Shown: in pieces, positions 1 through 8,391 of the stretch
Layout of the letters: each line of letters begins with the position of its first letter
How positions within the stretch are numbered: position 1 is the first letter of the stretch
From: a virus
Direction: 5' to 3' (one strand)
Virus record (IMG/VR): IMGVR_UViG_3300010885_039949
Location: 1 to 44,475 of that record
Length of the DNA stretch: 44,475 nucleotides
Translations under genes and position numbers: made by a program
Notes under the pieces: generated by a model
What the model was told of the DNA's origin: nothing
Database searches by the model: none
The model's input: only the letters and a program-made list of their open reading frames with translations

Positions 1-336
1 AGTTGTTGAAGAGATTTCATGAATAAGACTATTCGTTTTTTCCTTAAGCATATTATCATCCATATATTTCAAAAATCCAAATAATCCTTCGTTTATATCA
101 TCCTTAATAAAATTAAACCCAGAATTTTCAGAATTTAAATCAAAAATTAAAAAATTTCTAGAATTTTGTTTAAAATAATCGGTAAGTTCTTTTGGGTCGG
201 CAACTGATGAAAATGTTGCTATCACAATACCCTTAGCATCTAGCAAATATGGTTTAATGTCAGAAATTTTAGTAATTTCTTCTAAAATATTCTTAGTGTT
301 GCCCATAACAACAATACAATAATTTCTAAACTTCAT
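1..336 (-). CDS. Hypothetical protein, 3' end cut by window edge
   Basis: An open frame starts with ATG at 336 and runs off the left edge without a stop, giving at least 112 residues. It begins MKFRNYCIVVMGNTKNILEE and contains no domain I recognise. The composition (many F, N, K and D) suggests a soluble globular protein. A Bacteroidota -7 element (356-363) lies just upstream, so the gene may have its own promoter although gp46 ends only about 38 bases away. The function is unknown. The reading frame and start are well supported by uninterrupted coding and by position. Confidence 0.75.
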   Translation of the reverse strand, partial: MKFRNYCIVVMGNTKNILEEITKISDIKPYLLDAKGIVIATFSSVADPKELTDYFKQNSRNFLIFDLNSENSGFNFIKDDINEGLFGFLKYMDDNMLKEKTNSLIHEISSTT

Positions 337-355
337 ATTATAAAATTTTATTATA

Positions 356-363
356 CAAATATA
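356..363 (-). promoter_or_regulatory. Bacteroidota-type -7 promoter element upstream of the left-edge gene
   Basis: Read on the minus strand this is TATATTTG, a match to the Bacteroidota sigma-ABfr -7 consensus TAnnTTTG. It sits 19 bases before the ATG at 336. No clear TTG is present about 19-20 bp further upstream, so the -33 half is weak. Other copies in this window have a good -33 element. Confidence 0.5.
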
Positions 364-374
364 CTAACAATATA

Positions 375-2732
375 CTAACTAAGCATTACCTTAGATACAT
401 TATTCTCCTTTATTACCGTTACTATATTGTCAGCCCAATCTTTTATGATGTCGTTATGTGTTATTAAAAATACTATTTCATACATATTTTTAATCTTATC
501 AAATAACGGTTTTAATTTTTCAATATTCTCATTTGCTACTTTACCCATAATTTCATCAAATGTAATAAAATTTGGCATTGGTAACGTTGAAAGCTTACCT
601 AATACACCTCTTAGTGCTAAACTAGCAGATGTCTTTTCAAACCCACTAGCAGATTTTAATAACTTGGACACACCATCTTTATTCATAAGGAATTGAACAT
701 CATTTTTCTCATCTATAAATATTTCAATTTCAAAATCACATACATCGTCAAGTAGTCTCTGAACTTCAGAATTAATTACTGGTAACACTGACCTTAAAAC
801 TAATTTACTAATACCTTTTTTTCCAACTAATTCGATGTAAATTTTAAATATTTTTTCAATTTCTTCTTCTTTTTTAATTTGTTCAATAAGAAGAGTCTTA
901 GCTTCTATACTTTTTTGATTATTAAGTATATCTTGTTTAATTTTTTCAAATTTTGAGGTCAAATCATCTTTAGAAAAATGTGCAACAGATAGTTTAGTTT
1001 TAATTATAGAAACTTCAGCATCAACATTTCTATTAAACTCAATTGCCGCTTCATTAAGTTTATACTTTTTAAGGTCACTGATTTTATCTTGAACCTTATT
1101 TCTTAATGACCCAAGTTCAACTTCAGCTCTATCTTTCTCAAGTTCTAACTTAATTTTGCTATCAGCCAATTTTTTAGTTCCAATCATTTCAGACAATTCT
1201 AACTTAATTTCTTCATTTCTTTTTATGAAAACATTAAGTTCATTTTGCGTTATATTAATTGCGTTTTTATGTAAATTTATATGTTCGGTATTATCAACAT
1301 CATCTAATTGTCTATTACATGATTTACAGATACCGCCATCAATAAGGTCTTGAATCGTATTTTTAAATCTAACAATTTCACCTTCTTTAAGGCCTATACT
1401 GACTGTAAGCCGATTAATTTCTTGCGTTAATTTATGAAATTGGTCCTCATCAAAATCTACGTCACCAATTTCAATTATTTGAGTATTAATATTTTCAATC
1501 CTAATTTTTATTTTTTTACCAATTTCAGTTATTTCTTCAATATCTGATTGTAATTTAGATGGATTTAACGTATTAATAACAGTATCAATTGTAATTTTAC
1601 TATTAAGTAATCTGTCATTTTCATCATTAAGATTAGTAATTTCCGATTTAGTGTTAACTAATTTGGTTTCCAATGTTTGTTTAATATCTTGACCAAATAT
1701 AATATTTTCATTATGTTCGGCAATGTTATCTAACAATGTAACAATATCAAAATCGTTAGATTTCTTTTTTTTGTCAAATTCATTGTACATTTTCCTCACA
1801 ACCGTCTCTTTCATTTCAATAACTTCTAATCCAATAAGTCTAGTTAATACCTTACCGCTTTCGGTTGTTGTTAACCCAATTAAATCATCAAGTGTATTTT
1901 CAGTTGCTAATACCAACATTTCAAAATCTTTTTCACTACCAATAGTTGTCTTTAGTGCTGCTGTTGTTTTTTTAGCGTCTTCTTCATTTAATTCTTGTTC
2001 TTCACCATCTGGAAGCAATTTATAATAATTAACTTTATTCGTTATTGACCATCCTCCACCTTTTTTAGCGGAACGTTTCATTTTTCTTTCAATAATAAAT
2101 TCTTCATTGTCAATTTCTAGCATTCCCCTTACTAAAAGTTCATTTTTATCGGTAAACGTATTAAAAATTTCTTCATTTTTATCAGTTTTAGTAGTATTAC
2201 CATGAAGTAAAAACTTAAGTGTATCAATTGTTAGTGTAGTTTTTCCACCAGTATTTGCTGGAAGTGAATTAACAACTGTAAGCCCCTTTAATTTATTAAA
2301 AGGAACATAATTATTATTACCAAATGAAAGAAAATTATCAATAACTATCCATTTAATTGACCAAGATTTGTATCTTGAGCTATTATCCTCAAGATTAAGC
2401 TCACCATTAACCTTTTCATCAAGCTTAATAATCCTATTAAAATCAACTATCTTATTTTCACGTTTTACCCATTCACGCATAAGTTCACGCTGATAATTAA
2501 TGTCCATAATATTTTCGATACTAGCGCCATTAATTTCAATTACTTCTCCCTTATCAGAAAATTTAACTGGTCGATATATTACCTCAATATTATTTTTATT
2601 TACACCATATTTTTTAGCAAAATGATTTTTAATCCTAATTTTTGATTCTTTACTATAATTTTCTGGCCTATCGTCCCAATACACTTTAATCTTTCCATAC
2701 GGAGAAATATTTGTTTGATTATCCTTCACCAT
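375..2732 (-). CDS. 46: SbcC/Rad50-like recombination endonuclease subunit (T4 gp46-like)
   Basis: This is the ATPase subunit of the gp46/gp47 (Rad50/Mre11, SbcCD) complex, which resects DNA ends for phage recombination and host DNA degradation. The ABC ATPase halves flank a long coiled coil with a zinc hook CKSC (C469, C472). The Walker A region is PANTGGKTT (about 158-166), with Pro where the first Gly normally stands. Walker B is FITFDE (near residue 726), followed by an H-loop LITHND. About 125 residues precede the ATPase lobe, whereas T4 gp46 starts almost directly with it; this extension (VYWDD...VIYRPV) is unrecognised. The start ATG overlaps the upstream small ORF by 14 nt, so translation is probably coupled. 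The gp47 partner lies two genes upstream. Confidence 0.93.
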   Translation of the reverse strand: MVKDNQTNISPYGKIKVYWDDRPENYSKESKIRIKNHFAKKYGVNKNNIEVIYRPVKFSDKGEVIEINGASIENIMDINYQRELMREWVKRENKIVDFNRIIKLDEKVNGELNLEDNSSRYKSWSIKWIVIDNFLSFGNNNYVPFNKLKGLTVVNSLPANTGGKTTLTIDTLKFLLHGNTTKTDKNEEIFNTFTDKNELLVRGMLEIDNEEFIIERKMKRSAKKGGGWSITNKVNYYKLLPDGEEQELNEEDAKKTTAALKTTIGSEKDFEMLVLATENTLDDLIGLTTTESGKVLTRLIGLEVIEMKETVVRKMYNEFDKKKKSNDFDIVTLLDNIAEHNENIIFGQDIKQTLETKLVNTKSEITNLNDENDRLLNSKITIDTVINTLNPSKLQSDIEEITEIGKKIKIRIENINTQIIEIGDVDFDEDQFHKLTQEINRLTVSIGLKEGEIVRFKNTIQDLIDGGICKSCNRQLDDVDNTEHINLHKNAINITQNELNVFIKRNEEIKLELSEMIGTKKLADSKIKLELEKDRAEVELGSLRNKVQDKISDLKKYKLNEAAIEFNRNVDAEVSIIKTKLSVAHFSKDDLTSKFEKIKQDILNNQKSIEAKTLLIEQIKKEEEIEKIFKIYIELVGKKGISKLVLRSVLPVINSEVQRLLDDVCDFEIEIFIDEKNDVQFLMNKDGVSKLLKSASGFEKTSASLALRGVLGKLSTLPMPNFITFDEIMGKVANENIEKLKPLFDKIKNMYEIVFLITHNDIIKDWADNIVTVIKENNVSKVMLS

Positions 2733-3051
2733 AAATGTCTCGTTTATTTTTCTTTTCGTTTTCTAATTTTAATGTTACTTGTGTTAATTCGTCCGTTAAG
2801 TCTGTTATTTTCTGGGTTAATTTTAAAACCTCTGCGTCATCACTTATATAGACTTTTTTCTCTATGATTTTTTCAATTGGTACCTCAACAATCTTTTCAA
2901 TTATTTTTTGTTTCGTTATTGGTGTTGCACCATATTTTTCAATTGTAAATCCTTGCTTTATTAATTTTACAATAAATTCATCAATTCCCGTTATAACATT
3001 AATTCGACAATAATCCAAAATTTCATTATTTAATTCTTTTGGTATATCCAT
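2719..3051 (-). CDS. Small conserved-type linker protein between gp47 and gp46
   Basis: This is a 110-residue protein between the two subunits of the recombination nuclease. The N-terminal part (EILDYCRINVITGIDEFIVK, then QGFTIEKYG) looks like a small helical domain. The rest is a charged helix, probably coiled coil (about residues 48-105, rich in I, E and K). T4 and cyanophage T4-like genomes also carry small ORFs between 47 and 46. From memory the CRxN...GFxIEKYG pattern resembles some of these, but I could not check this. It starts 5 bases after the gp47 stop and overlaps gp46 by 14 nt. A role with the nuclease is inferred from position only. Confidence 0.8.
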   Translation of the reverse strand: MDIPKELNNEILDYCRINVITGIDEFIVKLIKQGFTIEKYGATPITKQKIIEKIVEVPIEKIIEKKVYISDDAEVLKLTQKITDLTDELTQVTLKLENEKKNKRDIYGEG

Positions 3052-3056
3052 TTTAT

Positions 3057-3869
3057 TTACAAATTTGTTATTATTTCACCATTATTTTCTAGGTCATCCA
3101 ATGATTTAATATTAAAATTATAATATGCATATTTGTTATCAACATTATGTTCGGTAAAATCTTTATTTTCAACGTCCCAAATTAAATAACCATGATTAGA
3201 TACATTCTCCCCAAAATTTTGCTGTATTAAACTTGATGGCATTGCAATTTTGGTCCCATTATGATTAAAATTTTGACGCCTATGTATATCACCACACATA
3301 ACCATATCGCACCCCTCAAATATTTCTAACCCAGCACCATGGTCAATTTCATACCCTATGTCTGTTTTAGCGTTAATTAATGGGCCATGAAATAAACCGA
3401 CATATGTTTTATCATCACCAAATTCTAGCCTTGCATTATCAATATTAGGTTTAGTATTACCTTCAAATATGCTATACACGCACCAAACAATATTGTCATC
3501 CAAATAACATTTGCTTTCTTTAAAATAATTTACATTTGCATCTGGAAGAAATTGTACCATTGGTGTAATGCTATCAACACGGTCTTTATTGTTTTCAAGA
3601 AGGTCATGGTTACCAGCAATAATAACTACTGGTGCAATGTGTTCTAAATTTTTAATTAACCATGTACCTAAAATAAGTTGTTCATTAGAAATAATTATTT
3701 TTTGATGTACTAAGTCTCCAGCAATAACAATACGAAGTTCTTCTTTTTTAAAGTCTTTAAGTTGTTCAGTCAGTTGTTGTAAAACAGTTTTAAATACTTC
3801 TTTGTATTCATCATGTAACCTAAAAGTTCGTATATGTATATCTGCAAGATGTACTATAGCTTTAACCAT
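3057..3869 (-). CDS. 47: SbcD/Mre11-like recombination nuclease subunit (T4 gp47-like)
   Basis: This is the metallophosphoesterase nuclease subunit that pairs with gp46 to process double-strand ends. The phosphoesterase motifs are all present in order: D10-x-H12 (LADIH), GDLVH (D52, H55), GNHDL (N87, H88), FHGP (H161) and GDIHR (H196). These are the residues that bind the two metal ions. At 270 residues it is shorter than T4 gp47 (about 340), and the missing part is the C-terminal capping/Rad50-binding region. A Bacteroidota promoter (3886-3917) lies directly upstream and leaves a leader of about 12 nt. It is the first gene of the gp47, linker, gp46 operon and is divergent from the OmpA-like gene. 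Confidence 0.94.
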   Translation of the reverse strand: MVKAIVHLADIHIRTFRLHDEYKEVFKTVLQQLTEQLKDFKKEELRIVIAGDLVHQKIIISNEQLILGTWLIKNLEHIAPVVIIAGNHDLLENNKDRVDSITPMVQFLPDANVNYFKESKCYLDDNIVWCVYSIFEGNTKPNIDNARLEFGDDKTYVGLFHGPLINAKTDIGYEIDHGAGLEIFEGCDMVMCGDIHRRQNFNHNGTKIAMPSSLIQQNFGENVSNHGYLIWDVENKDFTEHNVDNKYAYYNFNIKSLDDLENNGEIITNL

Positions 3870-3885
3870 ATAAATAAGTTTGTTA

Positions 3886-3917
3886 CAAATATATGATTTT
3901 TTTTTATTTATTGCAAA
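3886..3917 (-). promoter_or_regulatory. Bacteroidota-type promoter for the gp47-gp46 operon
   Basis: On the minus strand TTTGC (3913-3917) is followed after 19 bp by TATATTTG (3886-3893). This fits the Bacteroidota consensus TTTG, 19-20 bp, TAnnTTTG. The -7 box ends 16 bases before the gp47 ATG at 3869. Confidence 0.8.
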
Positions 3918-3948
3918 TTATTAAACAATAATACCATATTTATATTAT

Positions 3949-4911
3949 ATGAAAATATGGGATATAATTAAAGAGGATTTTGAGCCTAAGCAACAAATAA
4001 AAGAAGGATGGAAAGAAAATATATTAGCCACTGTTATTGGTGTTGCTAGTCTATTTGGTAATGTAAAGGGTCAAGATAAAGCACAAAATACAGCTAATAT
4101 TAGTGTTAGTCAACAAGTTACTAATGATTCAATTACATTAGATATCGGTAGAGTATTTAAAAGTGGAAAATATCTTCTTAGTGATGAAGATTATAAAGCT
4201 CTTGCAGTTGAATTACGAAAATTTGGTAATAAAGTTTTAAAAAATCCAACATCTGACTTTTTAATTGAAATTGTTGCAAGTGAATCTAAAGTTCCAAATT
4301 ATGACATGGAACCAAGTTCACCAACATATAAACAAGAATTAGATACTCGTGTTTTATCAGAAAAAAGAGTAGAACCCGTTCAATTTGCATTAATAAATTT
4401 TATAAACTTATTAAAAAAAGACGGTGTTTTAAAAGGAAACGTTAAATTTGTTGAACCTACTATTTTAATTGGGGACGCACCTTGGCCAATGGTTGATAAA
4501 AGTACTGGTGTTAAAAAAGATGCTGATGACCCAATTTATACCAAGGACCAATATGTTTTTGTAAAGATAAAAATTGAGCCAAATAAAGATGTTAAAACAG
4601 TACCATTTAACGCATATGCAGATATAGGCGAGGCAATTTATCTAAATGGTAAAACCATTGGACTAGCGTTTACTAGTTCTAGGGGAAGTCAAGATGTTAC
4701 TAAATCTGGAAACAAAAATACAGCATATGAAAATGTTTTATTTAAAATGGTTAAGCCAGATACGCCATTAAGTGGTAGAAAAGATGAAAAAGGTGTTTAT
4801 ACTAAATCATTTGTTATACCATCTGATTGGTGGAACTCACATATTTCAAATAAAACACTTACGGAAGATGATTTAAATTATATTGTTGCAAATTTTGATG
4901 TTTCTCAATAA
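3949..4911 (+). CDS. OmpA-like domain protein with N-terminal hydrophobic segment
   Basis: This is one of only two plus-strand genes in the window (320 residues). It has an N-terminal MKIWDIIKEDFEP and a hydrophobic stretch (about residues 25-42, ILATVIGVASLFG) followed by a Flavobacterium-like GQDKAQ, so it may be membrane-anchored or exported. Residues about 68-165 read like an OmpA peptidoglycan-binding domain: FKSGKYLLS, then IEIVASESKV, then LSEKR before a helix. The C-terminal half (YADIGEAIYLNGKTIG...) is unrecognised. It is divergent from gp47 and converges with, and overlaps, a small lipoprotein gene. It could be a virion or lysis-related cell-wall protein; the OmpA call is by pattern only. 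Confidence 0.75.
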   Translation: MKIWDIIKEDFEPKQQIKEGWKENILATVIGVASLFGNVKGQDKAQNTANISVSQQVTNDSITLDIGRVFKSGKYLLSDEDYKALAVELRKFGNKVLKNPTSDFLIEIVASESKVPNYDMEPSSPTYKQELDTRVLSEKRVEPVQFALINFINLLKKDGVLKGNVKFVEPTILIGDAPWPMVDKSTGVKKDADDPIYTKDQYVFVKIKIEPNKDVKTVPFNAYADIGEAIYLNGKTIGLAFTSSRGSQDVTKSGNKNTAYENVLFKMVKPDTPLSGRKDEKGVYTKSFVIPSDWWNSHISNKTLTEDDLNYIVANFDVSQ

Positions 4912-5056
4912 TTATTAAAGTATTTTTAATCGCCATTTCCATTTTAAGGGAATCATTGTTTACGTTAACATGATTTGCGTTTTTTTTAATTGGTTTTGAT
5001 ATTCCACATGATAACATAAATAATATCATATGAAATAAAATTGTTTTCTTTAGCAT
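4859..5056 (-). CDS. Small lipoprotein (65 aa), possible outer-membrane spanin or exclusion factor
   Basis: The N-terminus has two Lys, a hydrophobic core and a lipobox-like end: MLKKTILFHMILFMLSC, with Cys17 as the lipidation site. Ser before Cys is typical of Bacteroidota lipoproteins. The mature part is only about 49 residues, polar and Asn/Lys-rich. Its 3' 53 bases overlap the end of the convergent OmpA-like gene, and the signal-peptide half lies in otherwise non-coding DNA, which supports it being real. Small phage lipoproteins are often Rz1-type spanins or superinfection-exclusion proteins; which applies here is unknown. No clear promoter was seen. Confidence 0.55.
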   Translation of the reverse strand: MLKKTILFHMILFMLSCGISKPIKKNANHVNVNNDSLKMEMAIKNTLIIIEKHQNLQQYNLNHLP

Positions 5057-5087
5057 ATTATAAATTATTAATTAAAATTACATTAAA

Positions 5088-5867
5088 TTATTTAAATTGT
5101 ATATTATATTTATGCAATTTTAATAATTTTTCAGCTTCATTTTTTAAATATAAAATTGGAATTTTAGAAAATGACATTGCGATTTTATCCCAATACATAA
5201 CATAGATTTGCCTACATTTACGATTAGGAAATTCTAGTTCATACATATACGCATATATTGATAACTGAAGTGAATATATACTATATTGACAGTTTTGTAA
5301 ATGTGAAACAGGATGATACAACGTTTCATTACCATACGGATTAACAAAATTAAATACTCTATTGGTTTTATAATCACCAACGTCAAAAAAAATATCATCG
5401 ATATCAATAATTAAATCGCTCATTCCAGCCAATTCATATTCTTCACTAAATAATATTCTTTCTGGCCACATAGCAGTACCTTCATCAATTTTTAAATCAT
5501 TATATGAATTAATTACTTTTTGTTCAAATTGACCTTCCTCATCATCTTTTGGAAAATACCATTTATTGGCTAATAGATATTTTTCCATAATATTATGAAC
5601 TTTAGTGCCATATTCATTTGCTTCATCGTTAAGCATTTGCCAATAATCAAGTATTTGTTGTTGAGACATACCAATATACTTTTCTTGCTTAACTGAATCT
5701 AATTGTTTTGTAATAGCTAAAGAAACACCTTGTTCGTCAAAATGTGGCTCTATCGAAGATAAAGTTGTTGTTACGGATTTGTATATTTTACCAGTTGTTC
5801 TATGATGATATTTATGTTGTATTGGTTCAAGGTATATTATTGAATCCCAAACCTTAGCATTACTCAT
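5088..5867 (-). CDS. PD-(D/E)XK nuclease, Cas4/RecB-like
   Basis: The motifs of the RecB/Cas4-type PD-(D/E)XK fold are in order: YGTKVH (H91), PERILFSEEYELAGMSD (Glu136, Asp151), FDVGDYKT (Asp162/Asp165, Lys167) and QLSIY (Q201, Y205). This predicts a metal-dependent DNA exonuclease acting in recombination or degradation of host DNA. The N-terminus (residues 1-40) has the usual beta-rich start with SVTT. There is no visible iron-sulphur cysteine set, so it is closer to phage exonucleases than to Cas4 proper. A Bacteroidota promoter (5884-5913) lies upstream with a leader of about 12 nt, so the gene appears to be monocistronic or to lead into the lipoprotein. Confidence 0.88.
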   Translation of the reverse strand: MSNAKVWDSIIYLEPIQHKYHHRTTGKIYKSVTTTLSSIEPHFDEQGVSLAITKQLDSVKQEKYIGMSQQQILDYWQMLNDEANEYGTKVHNIMEKYLLANKWYFPKDDEEGQFEQKVINSYNDLKIDEGTAMWPERILFSEEYELAGMSDLIIDIDDIFFDVGDYKTNRVFNFVNPYGNETLYHPVSHLQNCQYSIYSLQLSIYAYMYELEFPNRKCRQIYVMYWDKIAMSFSKIPILYLKNEAEKLLKLHKYNIQFK

Positions 5868-5883
5868 TTTAAAAAATTTATTG

Positions 5884-5913
5884 CAAATATATACTTTTTT
5901 ATTGTAATCACAA
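5884..5913 (-). promoter_or_regulatory. Bacteroidota-type promoter for the PD-(D/E)XK nuclease gene
   Basis: On the minus strand TTG (5911-5913) is followed by a 19-bp spacer and TATATTTG (5884-5891). The geometry is the same as at the gp47 promoter: the -7 box ends 16 bases before the ATG at 5867. The -33 half lies just at the end of the upstream gene. Confidence 0.78.
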
Positions 5914-6705
5914 TTAATATTTAATATTAATTTGTTTTATTAGATTTGGCATGTGTTCTTTAATCCATTCATAATATTGTTCATTTGTAAACTTATCACC
6001 ATATTTTGCAATTAAATCGGTTAATGACTTATCAATATGTTGTGCAAGAATTTGGCCATACGAACCACCATTATCCCCTTTAATATCAACACCATGTTTA
6101 TGCGTTCTATCTCCAATTTCTATATTATTATCACGCACCCAATTATTTACTATATTTTCAATATCTTGTTTTATTGCTGCATCATAATAATATATTTTTA
6201 AACTATCATTATGTGAAACAAATGCATCTAATAGTCTATGCGTTTTATATGCTATAGGTGTTTTTTTATCATTAGATAATGTAAATAATCGTTTATCTAA
6301 ATCTGATAAAACATTTAAATATTTTAATATATTATCTTTAGTTTTATTTATAGTAACATAATAATTTAATGTTCTATCTTTTCCACTTTTTTTATCAAAA
6401 TTAAAATTTAAATTTCTTTGTGACCAAACACCATCAGTATTAAAATATTTACTTGAAAAATATTCTTTCCATGCATTCTTTAAATTATCATCAAATCCTA
6501 TTTTATTAGCATCGCCAACTTTTGGAGAACCAACAATTATTGTGTAAAACGGTGAATCATGTTTGGTTACATTACCTATTTTAATTTTTTCAATATATTT
6601 TATAATATTTTGTTTATTACTATCAAAATCAAATTTTTGACTCTCGTTTATAAAAATTTTTATTTTTGATTTAATAAATTCTTTTATTTTATTGTCATTT
6701 TGCAT
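5914..6705 (-). CDS. Unknown protein with faint HopA1-effector resemblance
   Basis: I chose ATG at 6705, giving 263 residues. A TTG two codons upstream (6711) would extend it, but the ATG is the better start. No enzyme motif is certain. The middle and C-terminal pattern is: a strand LNYYVTINK, a helix with spaced Leu, then AYKTH, HNDSLKIYYYD, and a late GGSYGQILAQHI. This arrangement recalls the HopA1 family of type III effectors (FKxK, RxDxxVxYY, SFGxxxAxxIA). The resemblance is weak, and I infer it from pattern alone. It lies between the primase and nuclease genes, where phages often carry host-takeover genes. It is soluble, with no signal or membrane segment. Confidence 0.7.
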   Translation of the reverse strand: MQNDNKIKEFIKSKIKIFINESQKFDFDSNKQNIIKYIEKIKIGNVTKHDSPFYTIIVGSPKVGDANKIGFDDNLKNAWKEYFSSKYFNTDGVWSQRNLNFNFDKKSGKDRTLNYYVTINKTKDNILKYLNVLSDLDKRLFTLSNDKKTPIAYKTHRLLDAFVSHNDSLKIYYYDAAIKQDIENIVNNWVRDNNIEIGDRTHKHGVDIKGDNGGSYGQILAQHIDKSLTDLIAKYGDKFTNEQYYEWIKEHMPNLIKQINIKY

Positions 6706-6733
6706 ATTCAATAAATATATTAAATTTATAAAT

Positions 6734-7672
6734 TTAATCCTTTATTTTTTTTGAATTTTTAAGTGCTTTAATAATACCTCTATTACCCCATTTTTCAAAT
6801 ATTTTGCTAGGGTCATATTTATCGGGAACAATACAGATTCTAATTCTATTTTTAAGTTTACCAAAATTTAATTGGTGGTATAAACGTTCGCCATCTTGAA
6901 CTGCGTCCCCATCCAAAAATATTATTATATTGGCGTTTGCTTGTTCGTAAAGTTTGTCCAATAATATTTCTGACATATATTTACCTAATAATGGGATAGA
7001 ATTTGGTACAACAATATGGTCGGTAACACCTTCAACTAAAACTATTGTCGCATCCCAATTTATTTTTTCTTCATTAAAAATAATTGATTGCTTTTCAACA
7101 TCAGGGTTAAGGTATTTTAATTTAGTAAATTGTTTATCAAACCATCTCGCAATAAAATAATTAAGTACTCCATTTTCATCGTATGAAGGTACTATAATAC
7201 GATTAAAAAAATGACCTCTAGTTGTATAACCGATATTATATTTATTAATTATTTGGTCGGTTATTCCACGTTCCCTTAGATATTTAATTGCGGAATTATA
7301 TTTAAAATCTTTTGTGTTGCAATCTTTTAATAATTTAAACCCTTCAGGTAATTTAACTTCTAATTGTTTTTTATCATCACTAGATAAAAATGCCTCTGGT
7401 TTAAATAGTTTGTAATCTCTAAGATGTTTAGGGGTTCCATACTTATTAATAAGTTTAATAATAGACCCATACATATTGTTTGTATCCTTGCATGACCAAC
7501 ATTTAAATACATCTTTTTCGTAATTTATTTCTAAATTACCCTTCCCATCACCTTCGGGCATACCCTTTTCAGCTGAACAGGCTGGACAATCCCAAGAGCA
7601 TTGCCCTGAATCTTCATTATGGTGTTTATAGTCACCTAAAAATGATTCTAATATTCCTATAATATATGCCAC
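6734..7672 (-). CDS. DnaG-type DNA primase
   Basis: It makes RNA primers for phage lagging-strand synthesis, probably with the helicase encoded at 36186-37607. The N-terminal zinc ribbon has C29, C32, C58 and C61 (CPAC...CWSC), with an additional C25. The TOPRIM domain follows, with VLVEGVTD (E214) and FLDGDAVQDG (D254, D256). At 312 residues it is short, like T4 gp61, and lacks a helicase-binding C-terminal extension of bacterial DnaG type. The only usable start is GTG at 7672, because a stop lies in frame a few codons upstream. A TAnnTTTG box ends just 4 bases before this GTG, so the mRNA may be nearly leaderless. Confidence 0.9.
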   Translation of the reverse strand: MAYIIGILESFLGDYKHHNEDSGQCSWDCPACSAEKGMPEGDGKGNLEINYEKDVFKCWSCKDTNNMYGSIIKLINKYGTPKHLRDYKLFKPEAFLSSDDKKQLEVKLPEGFKLLKDCNTKDFKYNSAIKYLRERGITDQIINKYNIGYTTRGHFFNRIIVPSYDENGVLNYFIARWFDKQFTKLKYLNPDVEKQSIIFNEEKINWDATIVLVEGVTDHIVVPNSIPLLGKYMSEILLDKLYEQANANIIIFLDGDAVQDGERLYHQLNFGKLKNRIRICIVPDKYDPSKIFEKWGNRGIIKALKNSKKIKD

Positions 7673-7676
7673 AAAA

Positions 7677-7707
7677 CAAATGTACTAAAAAAATATTAAT
7701 AAAACAA
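7677..7707 (-). promoter_or_regulatory. Bacteroidota-type promoter for primase, very close to the start codon
   Basis: On the minus strand TTG (7705-7707) is followed by 20 bp and TACATTTG (7677-7684), an exact TAnnTTTG match. Only 4 bases separate the box from the GTG start. Transcription would therefore begin at or next to the first codon. Confidence 0.65.
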
Positions 7708-7708
7708 T

Positions 7709-8347
7709 TTATTTCCATAGTCCATTTTTTTTCATCCAACCAATGCTTGCAGAATAGGCATCGGTCATATCAAAATTTTCTTTTCTTAATTTATTTTTTT
7801 TATCGTAAAGCCATGTAATTTGTGGTTCTAAATCTGATACTAATTCCCAAATTACCATTTTTTTATCAATATCGTAGTCATAAGCACCAAAAAGTGTTGG
7901 CGTAGACTTTTTGATGTCTTTTTCAAGTTTTGACGTACCGTCTTTTTTGATTGTTCTAATTCCCATAAGTTGTGGGAACGCATATTTTCTTGCGTCATAT
8001 GATGAAATAAATTCAGGTGTTACACCTAATATTTCATATACCGACCTAGCTACCATACCATTAAATCTAATAAGTGTTGCAATTGTATGAACATTATTTG
8101 ACTGAAGAAGGGGTTCTTCAATAATTACTTTAGTAATTCCCATATTAGTATAATCATTCAAAAATTCTTTTTCAAAAATTCTAGCTTTTTCAAATAATTC
8201 TCCTAGTTTATTTTCAGATTCAATTTTAACTTTAGGTGTTACGTGATGTAATAGTTTCAAATCTCCAACACCATTGTTATCCTCAAATAATGCAATACCG
8301 ATTGTTTTGGTGGAAATATCCAACCCAAGTACTAAATTATTAACCAT
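7709..8347 (-). CDS. RuvC-like Holliday junction resolvase
   Basis: The RNase H-fold motifs of RuvC-type resolvases are visible: LGLDISTKTIG (D10), VIIEEPL (E77, E78) and a C-terminal NFDMTDAYS (D193, D196). It would cut branched DNA during recombination and before packaging, the job done by gp49 in T4, which has an unrelated fold. I chose ATG at 8347 (212 residues), which places the first strand immediately at the N-terminus as in the family. A TTG ten codons upstream is possible but adds an unlikely leader. The gene follows the tail-fibre genes and precedes primase. Confidence 0.88.
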   Translation of the reverse strand: MVNNLVLGLDISTKTIGIALFEDNNGVGDLKLLHHVTPKVKIESENKLGELFEKARIFEKEFLNDYTNMGITKVIIEEPLLQSNNVHTIATLIRFNGMVARSVYEILGVTPEFISSYDARKYAFPQLMGIRTIKKDGTSKLEKDIKKSTPTLFGAYDYDIDKKMVIWELVSDLEPQITWLYDKKNKLRKENFDMTDAYSASIGWMKKNGLWK

Positions 8348-8391
8348 AACTTTTTTGTGTATTATAATTAAACACAAAAAATAATAAAGGT

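Noticed and set aside
427-696. Plus-strand frame of 89 codons within gp46
   Set aside because: It is antisense to a well-supported ATPase gene and has no signal of its own. Many similar frames on the plus strand are shadows.
8348-8377. TTG start for RuvC ten codons upstream
   Set aside because: It would put an extra leader before the first catalytic strand. The ATG at 8347 gives the normal N-terminus.
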